From: Mesorhizobium sp. CA14
Lineage (GTDB): Bacteria; Pseudomonadota; Alphaproteobacteria; Rhizobiales; Rhizobiaceae
Reading direction: 5' to 3'
Length of the DNA: 64,000 nucleotides
Assembly: GCF_020165195.1 (NCBI RefSeq)
Contig: NZ_JAIUHR010000021.1
Location: forward strand, 46,811 to 110,810
Part shown: positions 18,908 through 28,268 of the stretch, piece after piece
Numbering within the stretch: position 1 is the stretch's first letter
Layout of the letters: the number at the start of each line of letters is the position of its first letter
The notes under the pieces: model-generated
The model's input: only the letters and a program-made list of their open reading frames with translations
Database searches by the model: none
What the model was told of the DNA's origin: nothing
Program-made: the position numbers and the translations under genes

Positions 18908-19140
18908 CGCCACAAAAAACTCAACAAAATCAACGGTGCGAGGTCGCCCTCCGGGCCCACCAAAACATCCCGTAACCGATTTGTTGTGGCTATATTTTTT
19001 GAGAGTGGCCCACAATGTCGACTCGAACCCCCTTCGTTTGAAGAACCTCGAAGCGTTTTTACGCATTTCAAGGACATCGAATCGAGCCAGGCATCGCGAG
19101 TGCTGAACTCGAGTGACCGTTGTCGCGTTTCCGCGAAATC
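18908..19140 (+). repeat. Dispersed direct repeat, copy A, left flank of the catabolic block
   Basis: This stretch aligns with 52528-52768 over about 230 bases at roughly 80% identity by eye, in the same orientation. Shared blocks include CCTCCGGGCCCACCAAAACA, TATTTTTTGAGAGT, TTTGAAGAACCTCGAAGCG and GCATTTCAAGGACATCGAAT. The core at 18947-18962 (CCCTCCGGGCCCACCA) has the layout of a tRNA 3' end: a five-base T-stem strand, a seven-base acceptor strand, a discriminator A and CCA. No T-loop precedes it. It lies between the IalB gene and the minus-strand catabolic genes. Confidence 0.7.
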
Positions 19141-19294
19141 GGCGCGCTTCTGATAATTCAGTCCGCGGACAATCGCTTTGGGTCCGGGCCAGGTATTGCT
19201 GGCATCAGTCTGAGAGATTTCGCGCATGCGAAGCGCGTTCTGTGATGCCAGTTGGCGTGATTAAACCACATGTTACTCCCGCTGTCGTAAATCG

Positions 19295-20107
19295 TCATAC
19301 TGGCGTATCGTCAGGGTGGCCAAGCTCGCAGAACCAGCCTCCGAGATACTTCACCGACGGTCTGGTTGGATCGGGAACTGGGGTCTTTGCCTCGACTGTG
19401 GCGCGAAACGGTTCGGCGCTGTCCTGCGGGATAAAGCCGAGGTGGTCCGCGCCGCTGTTGTCGACCATCTTTAGCTTGTTGTTGGAAATGCCGAAGGAGA
19501 TCGTATGGCCGACGCGCGGCGCGGTCAGCGATGCTTCGACCAAGCGCACGCAGTCGGCGAAGGAGAGATACGACCACAGCATGCGGCGGTCGGCCGGCTC
19601 GGGGAAGGACGAAAAGATGCGCAGGCATACCGTCTCGATGCCGAACTTGTCCCAGTAGAGCCGGCTGAGGCTTTCAACGAAATTCTTCGACACGCCGTAG
19701 AGGCTATCCGGGCGCACCGGCGCGTCGACGCCGATATGCGCCTCGATCTCGTGATAGCCGATGGCATGCACCGACGAGGCGTAGATGACACGCTTCACGC
19801 CGTGTTTCCGCGCGCCTTCGTAAATGTGGTAGGAGCCCCGGATGCTGGAATCGAGGATGGTCTGCCACTCGCATTCGAGCGGCGCGCCGCCGAAATGCAC
19901 GATCGCGTCGCAATCCTTGGTCGCGGCGATCGTGGCTTCCATGTCGGCGAGATCGAAGACCGCTTCCTCTTCGTGAGGCGCGAGATCACCGAACGGGTGG
20001 CGCCCCGCCAGGCGAATCGTCTTTGCCAGCGGCACCAGCCCCTTGCGCAGCTCTGACCCAAGCCGGCCGGCGGCGCCCGTGATCAGGATACGTTCGTAAT
20101 GCGGCAT
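19295..20107 (-). CDS. NAD-dependent epimerase/dehydratase, uronate-dehydrogenase-like
   Basis: A 270-residue extended short-chain dehydrogenase. The Rossmann motif GAAGRLG is at 11-17, the catalytic triad is S111/S112, Y137 and K141 (YGVSK), and RPDSLYGVSKNFVE is as in uronate dehydrogenases, which oxidise galacturonate or glucuronate to the aldarolactone with NAD. Length and the C-terminal half (SYLSFADCVRLVEA, VKYLGGWF) also fit that family. It is the last gene of the minus-strand series and starts three bases after the aminotransferase stop, so it is surely in that operon. A uronate substrate is likely by family, but the operon context (aminotransferase, HyuAB) suggests the true substrate could be another polyol or acid. 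Confidence 0.75.
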   Translation of the reverse strand: MPHYERILITGAAGRLGSELRKGLVPLAKTIRLAGRHPFGDLAPHEEEAVFDLADMEATIAATKDCDAIVHFGGAPLECEWQTILDSSIRGSYHIYEGARKHGVKRVIYASSVHAIGYHEIEAHIGVDAPVRPDSLYGVSKNFVESLSRLYWDKFGIETVCLRIFSSFPEPADRRMLWSYLSFADCVRLVEASLTAPRVGHTISFGISNNKLKMVDNSGADHLGFIPQDSAEPFRATVEAKTPVPDPTRPSVKYLGGWFCELGHPDDTPV

Positions 20108-20110
20108 CGT

Positions 20111-21313
20111 TTACTCCACTTGCGCGACGGCGGCATTGATCCGCGCGATCGCCTCGGTCAGCGTCTCTTCGCTGGTCGCGGTCGAGATGCGGAAATAGGG
20201 TGACAGTCCATAGGCAACGCCAGGCACCGACGCCACCCGACCTTCGCTCAGAAGGTAGTTCGATACGGCTGCGTCGTCTTCCAACACGACGCCCTTGGGC
20301 GTCTTGCGGCCGATCAGGCTGGCACAGCCGATATAGGCGTAGAAGGCGCCTTCCGGCGCCGGCAGTGTCAGCCCGTCGATCTTGCGGATGCCGCCCACAA
20401 CCAGATTGCGGCGGGACTGGAACGCCTGCCGGAAGCGGGCTACCTCATCCTGCGGACCGTTGAGCGCGGCTACGGTCGCGGCCTGCGCGATCGAGCACAC
20501 CGAGGTGCAGGACTGGCTCTGGATCGTCGACATCGCCTTGACGAGCGGCGCGGGTCCCGCCGCGTAACCGACGCGCCACCCGGTCATCGCGTAGGATTTC
20601 GAGACGCCGTTGACGATCAGCGTGCGGTCCTTGAGCTCCGGGCAGGCCTTGCCGAAGGAAACGAACTCGCGTCCATCGAACAGGATGTGCTCGTAGATCT
20701 CGTCGGAAAGGATGAGCACCTGCGGGTGCTTTGCCAGCACAGCCCCCAGCGCCTTGAGGTCTGATTCCGAATAGACCGCGCCGGACGGATTGCCCGGCAT
20801 GTTGAGGAAGAGCCACTTCGTCCTCGGCGTGATCGCCTTTTCCAGCAGCGCCGGAGTGATCCGGAAGCCGCTGGTCTCCGGGCACTCGACGACGACAGGT
20901 GTGCCGCCGAGCAGCTTCACCATTTCGGGATAGGAGACGAAGTATGGCGCCGGTAGGATTGCTTCGTCGCCAGTTTCCAGGGTCGCCATCAGCGCGTTGA
21001 AGATGATCTGCTTGGCGCCGTTGGCCACCACGATGTCATCGGCCGCGTAGTCGAGTCCGTTCTCGCGACGGAATTTTCCCGCTATGGCTTCGCGCACTTC
21101 GACTGTCCCGGCAGCGGCGGTATAGAGAGTCTGGCCGGCCTTGGCGGCGAAATGCGCGGCATCGATGATGTGGAGGGGCGTCGGGAAATCGGGCTCGCCC
21201 AGGCCGAGGTCGATCACGTCCACGCCCTTGGCGCGTAGCGCCTTGGCGGCCTGCGATGCCGCCATCGAGGCCGAAGGCTTCACCACCGAGAGGCGCGAGA
21301 CAATATAGCTCAT
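20111..21313 (-). CDS. PLP-dependent aminotransferase, class I/II (aspartate aminotransferase-like)
   Basis: A 400-residue fold-type I aminotransferase. Visible landmarks are the N-terminal LGLGEPDFPTP, NMPGNPSG with the PLP-contacting Asn (about 175), D204 and Y207 in LSDEIYEH, the Schiff-base Lys239 in GVSKSYAMTGWRVGY, and the carboxylate-binding Arg in SPYFRIST near the C-terminus. It would move an amino group between an amino acid and a 2-oxo acid in the cytoplasm. Its start overlaps the hyuB-like stop by one base and it is followed at once by the dehydrogenase gene. It probably acts on the amino acid released by the upstream HyuAB-type enzyme or imported by the Aap-like transporter. Exact substrate unknown. 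Confidence 0.87.
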   Translation of the reverse strand: MSYIVSRLSVVKPSASMAASQAAKALRAKGVDVIDLGLGEPDFPTPLHIIDAAHFAAKAGQTLYTAAAGTVEVREAIAGKFRRENGLDYAADDIVVANGAKQIIFNALMATLETGDEAILPAPYFVSYPEMVKLLGGTPVVVECPETSGFRITPALLEKAITPRTKWLFLNMPGNPSGAVYSESDLKALGAVLAKHPQVLILSDEIYEHILFDGREFVSFGKACPELKDRTLIVNGVSKSYAMTGWRVGYAAGPAPLVKAMSTIQSQSCTSVCSIAQAATVAALNGPQDEVARFRQAFQSRRNLVVGGIRKIDGLTLPAPEGAFYAYIGCASLIGRKTPKGVVLEDDAAVSNYLLSEGRVASVPGVAYGLSPYFRISTATSEETLTEAIARINAAVAQVE

Positions 21314-22929
21314 CAGTCGTTCTCCGTGATGTAACCCTTGGACCGGTCATTGGCTCGTGCGGCCGCATTGCGTTTGACCGGATCGCCATAGCCGCCGCCG
21401 CCCGGCAGTTCGAGGATCAGCCGGCGTCCGGCCGGCACATGCTGCCAACCCTTGGGCCGCATCCTGGTGCCGTCGTCGAGCTTGACCACGCCGGCAACGC
21501 CCGGCTTGCCGCCGTTGCGGCCGTGGGCCGGATGATTGACGCGGTCGAACATGGCCGAGAAGTCGAATTCGTGGCCCTCGATGGCGGCGATCTCGATAAT
21601 CTGTCCCAGCCCGCCGCGGAATTCGCCGTCGCCGCCGGAGTTGGGCCGCAGCTCCTTGCGCCAGATGACGATCGGGCCGGTATGCTCGGTGGCCTCGATC
21701 GGCATGGTGTGCACGCCGGACGGGAAGGCTGTCGCCGACAAGCCGTCGAGTTCGGGGCGCGCGCCCATGCCGCCGGAGTTGAACATCAGCACCTCGGCGC
21801 GGCGGCCGGATCCGCCTGCAACCGGGCGTGCCGAAATGTGGATGTTCCAGAGGGCCCCGGCGCCTTCAGCGAGGATCTTGCCAGGCAGCGCCTTGGCGAA
21901 GGCGCCCAGCACGAGATCGGGCACCATGTGGCCAAAAATGTGCCTGAGCGCCACCGGCGCCGGTCGCACGGCGTTCAGGATGTTGACCGGCGAAGATACG
22001 GTGAAGAAGGCAAGCGAGGCGGCGTTGTTCGGGATGTCGGGCGCCACCATGCATTTCAGCGCATAGCAGGCGTAAGCCTTGCTGTAGATGATCGGGCAGT
22101 TGATGCCCCAGCGGCTCATCGGGTCGGTGCCGGTGAAATCGACCTCGACATGGTCGTCGCGGACCGAGACGGTGGCCGCAAGCTTGATCGGCTCGTCATA
22201 ACCGTCGGTCACCAGCTCGTTCGACCAGCTTCCCTTGGGCAGCGCCTCGATGCGTTCGAACATGGCGTCGCGGGTGCGCGAGAAGATGAAGTCGCCGAGC
22301 CCGTCGAGGGAGGTGAGGCCGATCTCCTTCATCATGTCGACGAGGCGGCGGTGGCCGACCTCGTTGCAGGCTGCAAGCGAATAGAAATCGCCGACGACCT
22401 GGTTGGGTTCGCGGACATTGGCGCGCAAGATGCGGACGAGATCGAGATTGACCTTGCCCTTTTCCGCGAACTTCATGATCGGGATCTGGATGCCTTCCTC
22501 ATAGACCGACTTGCCGTCGGCTCCGAATCCGCGCCCGCCGACATCGACGACGTGCGCCGTGCAGGCGAAGAAGGCGACGAGCTCGCCATTGAGGAAGGAC
22601 GGCGACACCATGGTGATGTCGTGCAGGTGGCCTGTGCCCAGCCAGGGGTCGTTGGTGACATAGGTGTCGCCCTCGAACATGTTCTCGCGCGGGATCTCGT
22701 TCATGAAATGCAGCACGGCCTCGGCCATGGTGTTGACGTGACCGGGCGTGCCGGTCACCGCCTGCGCCAGCATCTGGCCACGCGGGTCGAACACGCCGGC
22801 CGACAGGTCGCCGGATTCGCGCACGGAGGTCGAAAAGGCGGTGCGCAGCAGGGTCAGCGCCTGCTCCTCGACCACCGAGATCAACCGGTTCCACATGACC
22901 TGCATGCGGATTTCGCCAATATCACTCAT
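21313..22929 (-). CDS. hyuB: Hydantoinase B / oxoprolinase-family subunit
   Basis: A 538-residue HyuB-family protein (PF02538 type). Family segments include the N-terminal MWNRLISVVEEQA, SVRESGDLSAG, the TYVTNDPWLGTGHLHDIT core, DPMSRWGINCP, NSGGDGEFRGG and the Gly-rich end ELPGGGGYGDPV. The ATG at 22929 overlaps the hyuA stop by four bases; the frame is open upstream but that sequence lies inside hyuA. HyuA and HyuB together make ATP-dependent amidohydrolases (N-methylhydantoinase, 5-oxoprolinase) or related carboxylases, and the subfamily cannot be told by eye. In this operon the pair is followed by an aminotransferase, which fits release of an amino or N-carbamoyl acid from a cyclic amide. 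Confidence 0.88.
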   Translation of the reverse strand: MSDIGEIRMQVMWNRLISVVEEQALTLLRTAFSTSVRESGDLSAGVFDPRGQMLAQAVTGTPGHVNTMAEAVLHFMNEIPRENMFEGDTYVTNDPWLGTGHLHDITMVSPSFLNGELVAFFACTAHVVDVGGRGFGADGKSVYEEGIQIPIMKFAEKGKVNLDLVRILRANVREPNQVVGDFYSLAACNEVGHRRLVDMMKEIGLTSLDGLGDFIFSRTRDAMFERIEALPKGSWSNELVTDGYDEPIKLAATVSVRDDHVEVDFTGTDPMSRWGINCPIIYSKAYACYALKCMVAPDIPNNAASLAFFTVSSPVNILNAVRPAPVALRHIFGHMVPDLVLGAFAKALPGKILAEGAGALWNIHISARPVAGGSGRRAEVLMFNSGGMGARPELDGLSATAFPSGVHTMPIEATEHTGPIVIWRKELRPNSGGDGEFRGGLGQIIEIAAIEGHEFDFSAMFDRVNHPAHGRNGGKPGVAGVVKLDDGTRMRPKGWQHVPAGRRLILELPGGGGYGDPVKRNAAARANDRSKGYITEND

Positions 22930-25022
22930 GCTTGGCTGCCTTTGCGGATCAAAAGGATCGCGCCGTCGCTCTGAATAACGGCGTCGAAGCTGGTGGTGAC
23001 GACGGTGGACGTCTCGCGCTCGACGATGACGGCAGGTCCCGCGATGCGATCGCCCGCGCAAAGTGTGTCGCGCTCGACAATGCCGTAGCTGCGCGGCGCG
23101 CCGCTGACCGGATCGAAGACTTCGCGCGTCGTTGTGGGTTCGCTCGATTTCTTGCCGGCGGTGAGTTCGTGCCTGACGACGGCGGGACGAACATCAGTTG
23201 CCTTGACCGACCAGGTGACGATCTCGATCTCCAGCCCGTCGAGCCCTTCGATGGCTCGGCCGAAGAAACGCTGGTAGTTCTCCTCGAACAGTTCCTTGAG
23301 TTTGGCGACGGCATTTTCGTCGAACGGCTCATCCGCCAGCGGCACAGGAATTTCCCAGCCCTGACCGGCATAGCGCATGAAGGCGGTGATTTCGCAGACG
23401 ATCCTGCCACTGGCGCCGGTGCGCACAAACCCCTCGGCTGAGGCTTTGAGATCGGCGAGCAGGGCATTCACTTCCATTGACTTGAAGCGCGACAGGCGCG
23501 TCAGTTTCGAGGCCAGCGCCTCGTAGCCGAACGGCGCCTTGAGGAAGCCGATCGCCGATCCAACGCCGGCGCCGCGCGGCACGATGCACTGATCGATGCC
23601 GAGCTTTTCGCAAAGCCTTGCCGCATGCAGAGGCGCTGCGCCGCCAAAGGCGATCATCAGATTGTCGGAAATGTTCTTGCCGTTCTCGACGGCGTGGACG
23701 CGGGCGGCATTCGCCATGTTCTCGTCCACCACCTCGCAGACGCCGAAGGCCGTCGACATCGCATCGAGCGACAGGCGCTCGCCGACATCGCGCAGAATTG
23801 CCTGCTCGGACGCGGAGGTGTCCAGCTTGATCGCGCCACCGGCGAAATTGTCGGGATCGAGCTTGCCGAGCACCAGGTCGGCGTCGGTGATCGCCGGGCG
23901 CTTGCCGCCGCGGCCGTAGCAGGCCGGACCAGGTTCCGAGCCGGCGCTTTCCGGCCCGGTCTGGATGCGCCCTATGGCGTCGACCCAGGCGATGGAGCCG
24001 CCCCCGGCGCCGATCTCGATCATCTCGATCACCGGAATGGAGATCGGCATGCCCGAGCCCTTCGAGAAGCGATAGGTGCGGGCCACCTCGAACGTCCGCG
24101 CCGTGCGCGGCGCGTAGTCCTCGATCAGGCAGATTTTTGCGGTGGTGCCGCCCATGTCGTAGGAGACCACCTTTTCCAGGCCGAAGCGCCGGGCGATGTC
24201 TGCTGCGAAAATGGCGCCGCCGGCCGGGCCGGACTCAACCAGCCGGACAGGAAATTCCGAAGCGGTCTCCACCGAAATCAGGCCGCCGCCGGAATGGATC
24301 ATGAAGACCGGGCAGTCGGCGCCCATATCCTTCAGGCGCGTCTGCAGGCGGGCCAGATAGTCGGCCATTTGCGGCCGCACATAGGCGTTGGCGCAGACCG
24401 TGTTGAAGCGCTCGAACTCGCGCATCTGCGGCGAGACCTCGGCGCTGATCGAAATTGGGATGGTGAGCTTGCGAGCGAGGATCTCGCGAGCGCGGCGCTC
24501 GTGGTCGGGGTTGGCGTAAGCGTGGATGAAGCCGATCGCCACCGACCCGAAATTTTCAGCAGCGATCCGATCGGCAATCGCTTCGAGCGCGGCCTCGTCG
24601 AGAACCTGCAGTTCCTGGCCCTCGGCGCCAATGCGGCCCTTGACCGTGAAGCGATCCTCGCGCGGGATCAGCGGCGTCGGCAGTTGCAGGTTGAGATCGT
24701 ACTGCTCGAAGCGGTTTTCCGTCCGCATCTCGATGACATCGCGAAAACCTTCCGTCGTGACCAGTGCGGTCCTGGCGCCGCGCCGCTCGATCAGCGCGTT
24801 GGTGGCGAGCGTCGTGCCATGGATGATGATGCCGATCTCGGCTGCCGAAATTCCGGCATCGCGGATCACCACCTCAATACCGTCGAGGATCGCCTGCTCG
24901 GGCGCCGAATAATTGGTCAGCACCTTGGCGGAAAACATCGTTCCGCTGACATCGAGCGCGATATCGGTGAAGGTGCCGCCAATGTCCGCGCCGAGACGGA
25001 TGCCGTCTGATCTGGAGGTCAT
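22926..25022 (-). CDS. hyuA: Hydantoinase A / oxoprolinase-family subunit
   Basis: A 698-residue HyuA-family protein. The N-terminal hydantoinase/oxoprolinase domain begins GADIGGTFTDIAL and contains HGTTLATNALIERRGA and the TEGFRDVIEMR loop. The central actin-like ATPase domain has MIHSGGGL, ESGPAGGAIFAA, YDMGGTTAKICLI and GAGGGSIAWVD. The C-terminal part carries GPAVIVERETSTVV. Length is normal. The ATG at 25022 overlaps the ThDP-enzyme stop by four bases and fixes the start. With HyuB it would form a cytoplasmic ATP-dependent ring-opening or carboxylating complex. It sits in an uninterrupted minus-strand series from the ThDP enzyme to the uronate-dehydrogenase-like gene. Confidence 0.9.
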   Translation of the reverse strand: MTSRSDGIRLGADIGGTFTDIALDVSGTMFSAKVLTNYSAPEQAILDGIEVVIRDAGISAAEIGIIIHGTTLATNALIERRGARTALVTTEGFRDVIEMRTENRFEQYDLNLQLPTPLIPREDRFTVKGRIGAEGQELQVLDEAALEAIADRIAAENFGSVAIGFIHAYANPDHERRAREILARKLTIPISISAEVSPQMREFERFNTVCANAYVRPQMADYLARLQTRLKDMGADCPVFMIHSGGGLISVETASEFPVRLVESGPAGGAIFAADIARRFGLEKVVSYDMGGTTAKICLIEDYAPRTARTFEVARTYRFSKGSGMPISIPVIEMIEIGAGGGSIAWVDAIGRIQTGPESAGSEPGPACYGRGGKRPAITDADLVLGKLDPDNFAGGAIKLDTSASEQAILRDVGERLSLDAMSTAFGVCEVVDENMANAARVHAVENGKNISDNLMIAFGGAAPLHAARLCEKLGIDQCIVPRGAGVGSAIGFLKAPFGYEALASKLTRLSRFKSMEVNALLADLKASAEGFVRTGASGRIVCEITAFMRYAGQGWEIPVPLADEPFDENAVAKLKELFEENYQRFFGRAIEGLDGLEIEIVTWSVKATDVRPAVVRHELTAGKKSSEPTTTREVFDPVSGAPRSYGIVERDTLCAGDRIAGPAVIVERETSTVVTTSFDAVIQSDGAILLIRKGSQA

Positions 25023-26689
25023 GCCTTGGCCTTCTGCGAAGCGAGTGCTGCGTCGCGCATCTGGGAAAGGGTCTGCCGGGGCGTGAGCGCTTCGGGCGAG
25101 ATAACGATATCGAGAACTGCGCCGGTCGCGGAGCTGAGCGCCCGCTCGAATGCCGCAACGAAATCCTGTGTCGCTTCGACGCGCTCGGCGTGGAAACCAT
25201 AGGCCTTTGCCAGCGCCACGAAATCCGGGTTCTCGAGCGAGGTACCGGAGACGCGGGCAGGGTAGTTGCGCTCCTGATGCGCGCGGATCGTGCCGTAGAT
25301 GCCATTGTTGATGATGAGCACGATCGGCTGTGCGCCGGCCTGCATGGCGGTGCCGAGCTCCTGGCAATTCATCTGGAAGTCGCCGTCGCCGGCAAAGCAC
25401 ACAACTGTGCGCTTCGGAAACGCGACCTTTGCCGCGATCGCTGCCGGCAGGCCATAACCCATGGCACCGGATTGCGGGGCGAGCAGCCGGGCTTGCGGTC
25501 CGAATTTGAAGAATTTGTTCGGCCAGACAGTGAAGTTTCCCGCGCCGTTGGTGAGGATGACATCGGCTGGAAGACGCTCACGCAGCCAGGCGCTGACTGC
25601 CACCATATCGACCGGGCCTGGCTGCACAGGCGCGATGAAGGTGCCTTCATAGGCCTTGCGCGCCGCAGCGCGCCAATCGACCCAACTGCCGTTGACCGGG
25701 GTGAGCGCCTTGGCGAAGGCGTTCGGGCCGGCATGGATGCCGATCGTCGGCACATAAATCTTGCCGATCTCCCGGTCGGAGCCGTGCACATGGATCAGTC
25801 TTTGACGTGGTACCGGAACCTCGAGCAGCGTGTACCCGTCGGTCGTCATCTCGCCGAACCGCACATTGACGGCCAGGATCACATCCGCATCGCGGATCAG
25901 CGTCTTGACGTGCGCAACCATGCCGACGCCGGCCTCGCCGACAAAGACCGGCGAATGGTTGTCGAACTGGTCCTGATAACGGAAAGCGGCGACGACGGGG
26001 ATGTCGGATGCCTCGGCGAAAGCGCGGAGCGCGGCGCGTCCATCCGCGGTCCAGTTGGCACCGCCCATGAGCAGCACCGGCCTCTCCGCCGAAGCCAGCA
26101 TCTCAAGTGCCGACACGATTGCCTCTTGCGAGGGAGCGGCTTCGGAGATCGAGGCAGGGCCGTTGAGCGGGGCGGCTTCGGTCGCGGTGGTCAACATGTC
26201 TTCCGGCAACGCGACCACGACGGGGCCGGGCCGACCCGTCAAGGCGGTGGTCCAGGCGCGCGCGATAATCTCGGGAAGTCGCGCGACGTCGTCGATCTCG
26301 ACCGCCCATTTTGCGACCGTCCCGTAGACTGCCCGGTAGTCGATTTCCTGGAAGGCTTCGCGGCCCTTCATGTCGGTGCCGACCTGACCGACGAACAGGA
26401 TCATCGGCGAGCTGTCCTGCATCGCTGTATGCACGCCTATGCTGGCATTGGTCACGCCCGGGCCACGTGTTACGAAGCAGATGCCTGGCGTCCCCGTCAG
26501 CTTGCCGTAGGCGGCGGCCATGAAAGCTGCGCCGCCTTCATTGCGGCACAGCACATAGTCCAGTTTGCCCTTGGTATCGTGCAGTGCGTCGAGAACGGCC
26601 AGATAGCTTTCGCCAGGAACGCCGAAGCTCTTGGTCGCGCCCAGGCCGATGAGGCACTCGACAAGAAGGCGACCGCCATTGCGGACCAT
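25019..26689 (-). CDS. Thiamine-diphosphate-dependent enzyme, acetolactate-synthase/decarboxylase family
   Basis: A 556-residue three-domain ThDP enzyme. The N-terminal pyrimidine-binding domain has the activating Glu51 (CRNEGGAAFMAAAYG), the middle domain has RPVLLMGGANW, and the C-terminal pyrophosphate domain has the metal/ThDP motif GDGDFQMN followed by NNGIYG. The start is set at the ATG at 26689, 9 nt after AAGAGGA. An earlier TTG would add ten residues. ALS-like family members decarboxylate 2-oxo acids or make acyloins. Biosynthetic acetolactate synthase has a small subunit, which is absent here, so a catabolic 2-oxo-acid decarboxylase or lyase role is likelier. It is translationally coupled to hyuA. 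Confidence 0.87.
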   Translation of the reverse strand: MVRNGGRLLVECLIGLGATKSFGVPGESYLAVLDALHDTKGKLDYVLCRNEGGAAFMAAAYGKLTGTPGICFVTRGPGVTNASIGVHTAMQDSSPMILFVGQVGTDMKGREAFQEIDYRAVYGTVAKWAVEIDDVARLPEIIARAWTTALTGRPGPVVVALPEDMLTTATEAAPLNGPASISEAAPSQEAIVSALEMLASAERPVLLMGGANWTADGRAALRAFAEASDIPVVAAFRYQDQFDNHSPVFVGEAGVGMVAHVKTLIRDADVILAVNVRFGEMTTDGYTLLEVPVPRQRLIHVHGSDREIGKIYVPTIGIHAGPNAFAKALTPVNGSWVDWRAAARKAYEGTFIAPVQPGPVDMVAVSAWLRERLPADVILTNGAGNFTVWPNKFFKFGPQARLLAPQSGAMGYGLPAAIAAKVAFPKRTVVCFAGDGDFQMNCQELGTAMQAGAQPIVLIINNGIYGTIRAHQERNYPARVSGTSLENPDFVALAKAYGFHAERVEATQDFVAAFERALSSATGAVLDIVISPEALTPRQTLSQMRDAALASQKAKA

Positions 26690-26793
26690 GCTTCGACATC
26701 CTCTTGGAACTTGCGGCAAGCGAACCGAGCCTGCCTTTCGGGATTCATACCTGCACTCTGGCGGATCGGAGCGAAATCAAGAAATGCGGTCCA

Positions 26794-26810
26794 TTCGAAA
26801 GTTTTTCTTT
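26794..26810 (+). promoter_or_regulatory. Shared 17-nt box, copy 1
   Basis: TTCGAAAGTTTTTCTTT lies in the 122-bp gap upstream of the ThDP-enzyme gene. The same sequence with one mismatch is found on the other strand at 35094-35110, in the gap upstream of the SDR pair. It may be a binding site for one of the local regulators; this is inferred only from the recurrence. Confidence 0.3.
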
Positions 26811-26811
26811 A

Positions 26812-28215
26812 TTATCCCGCGCGCACCAGCACGCCGGGATTCATCGTGCCGAGTGGATCGAACGCATCCTTTAGTCGCGCCATGAGAGCCCGCTCCGCCT
26901 GACTTCTGTTCCGTTCGGCCATGGCGATCTTGGCGCGACCCAGACCATGCTCAGCGGCAAAGCTGCCGCCCATGCCGGTGACTAAAGCAGCCAGTGCCTC
27001 GGCGAACGCTGTGGCCTTGCCGTCGAAATCGGCGCGGCCCTCCGGCGGCGATAGATTGTAGTGGATGTTGCCGTCGCCGAGATGCCCGAACGGATTCATC
27101 CGCACGCCCGGAAGAATGTCGCTGCATAATTTCGCGCCCGCCTCGATGAAGCGGGCGATCGCGCCCGGCGGCACGGAGATGTCGTGCTTGAGCTGCTCGC
27201 CCTCCAACCGCTGGCCTTCTGGCTGTTCTTCGCGCAGGCGCCAGAACTGCTCCCGCTGCGCGCCCGAATTGGCCAGCGCGCCATCCACGACAAGGCCTTG
27301 CTCCATGCCCCATTCCAGCGCCGAATTCAGGATCTCGTCGAGCGGCACCCGCGGCGAACCCGAGGCCACTTCGACGAGCAGATAGACGTCGCCGCGTGTC
27401 TCCAACTGATAGGCGAGATCGGGCAGGTGCTTGAGCGCCAGCGCCAGGCCGACATCCGAAAAGAATTCGAGGCCGGCGAGGAATTCTCCGGCCTCGTCGC
27501 GCAGGAAGGCGCCGAACGAAACGGCCGCGGCGAAGTCGGACACGACCAGCAGCGCGCTCGCCCGCTGCTTTGGCGTGGGATAGAGCCGCAGCACTGCGCG
27601 CGTCACGACGCCGAGCGTGCCTTCGGCGCCGCAGTAAAGCTTGCGCAATTGATAGCCGGCATTGTCCTTCTGCACCGCGCGCAGACCGTCCCACACCGCA
27701 CCGTCCGGCGTCACAACCTCGAGGCCAAGCACAAGGTCCTGCATCATGCCGTAGCGAAACGCCTGGCTGCCGCCGGCGTTGGTGCCGATCAGGCCGCCGA
27801 TCCTGGCGCTTCCTTCGGCGCCAAGATGCATCGGGAACATCAGGCCATGCGGCTCAAGCGCCTCGTGCAGCGCGGCGAGCACGACGCCCGCGTCGACGAG
27901 GATCGACCCGCTCTCCGGATCCGGTTCGCCGATCGCCGTCATGCGCGAAAGCGAGACGATCACAGCGTTCGGCCGATCGGCGACGGCGCCGCCGCACAGG
28001 CCTGTATTGCCGCCTTGCGGGATCACCGCCAAGCCCGCCTCCCTGCATGCCTTGACAACCGTCGCTACTTCAGTGGTGTTCGCCGGCCTGGCGACGCCCA
28101 GCGGGGTGACACCATATCGGTTGAGCCAGTCGCGCAGGTAGGGCTCGGCGTCAGTGCCCGAAAGCCAGCCTTTCGGTCCGAGAATCTCACTCAGAGTGGT
28201 GACGGGGTCGTTCAT
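26812..28215 (-). CDS. FAD-linked D-2-hydroxyacid dehydrogenase (GlcD/D2HGDH family)
   Basis: A 467-residue VAO-type flavoprotein. The FAD_binding_4 domain carries VIPQGGNTGLCGGAV and GTNAGGSQAFRYG. The FAD-oxidase C-terminal domain carries NPFGHLGDGNIHYNL and AAEHGLGRAK, and the C-terminus ends in FDPLGTMNPG. These are the hallmarks of D-lactate/glycolate/D-2-hydroxyglutarate dehydrogenases, which oxidise a 2-hydroxy acid to a 2-oxo acid. The ATG at 28215 (MNDPVTT) is preferred to an upstream TTG. It lies between the Aap-like ATPase gene and the ThDP enzyme on the same strand. The product of this oxidation could feed the ThDP enzyme or the aminotransferase. Confidence 0.87.
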   Translation of the reverse strand: MNDPVTTLSEILGPKGWLSGTDAEPYLRDWLNRYGVTPLGVARPANTTEVATVVKACREAGLAVIPQGGNTGLCGGAVADRPNAVIVSLSRMTAIGEPDPESGSILVDAGVVLAALHEALEPHGLMFPMHLGAEGSARIGGLIGTNAGGSQAFRYGMMQDLVLGLEVVTPDGAVWDGLRAVQKDNAGYQLRKLYCGAEGTLGVVTRAVLRLYPTPKQRASALLVVSDFAAAVSFGAFLRDEAGEFLAGLEFFSDVGLALALKHLPDLAYQLETRGDVYLLVEVASGSPRVPLDEILNSALEWGMEQGLVVDGALANSGAQREQFWRLREEQPEGQRLEGEQLKHDISVPPGAIARFIEAGAKLCSDILPGVRMNPFGHLGDGNIHYNLSPPEGRADFDGKATAFAEALAALVTGMGGSFAAEHGLGRAKIAMAERNRSQAERALMARLKDAFDPLGTMNPGVLVRAG

Positions 28216-28268
28216 TGGGATACCTGCAACGTGCGGCACGCCGCGTATAGACAGCAGCGGCACCCGGC

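Noticed and set aside
18947..18962. Intact tRNA gene at the conserved core sequences
   Set aside because: The core has the form of a tRNA 3' end, but no T-loop, anticodon arm or D-arm can be folded upstream at any of the three copies.
21256..25010. Plus-strand open frames opposite hyuB, hyuA and the ThDP gene (21256-22974, 23625-25010)
   Set aside because: Composition is typical of antisense frames and the minus-strand proteins are clear family members along the same DNA.
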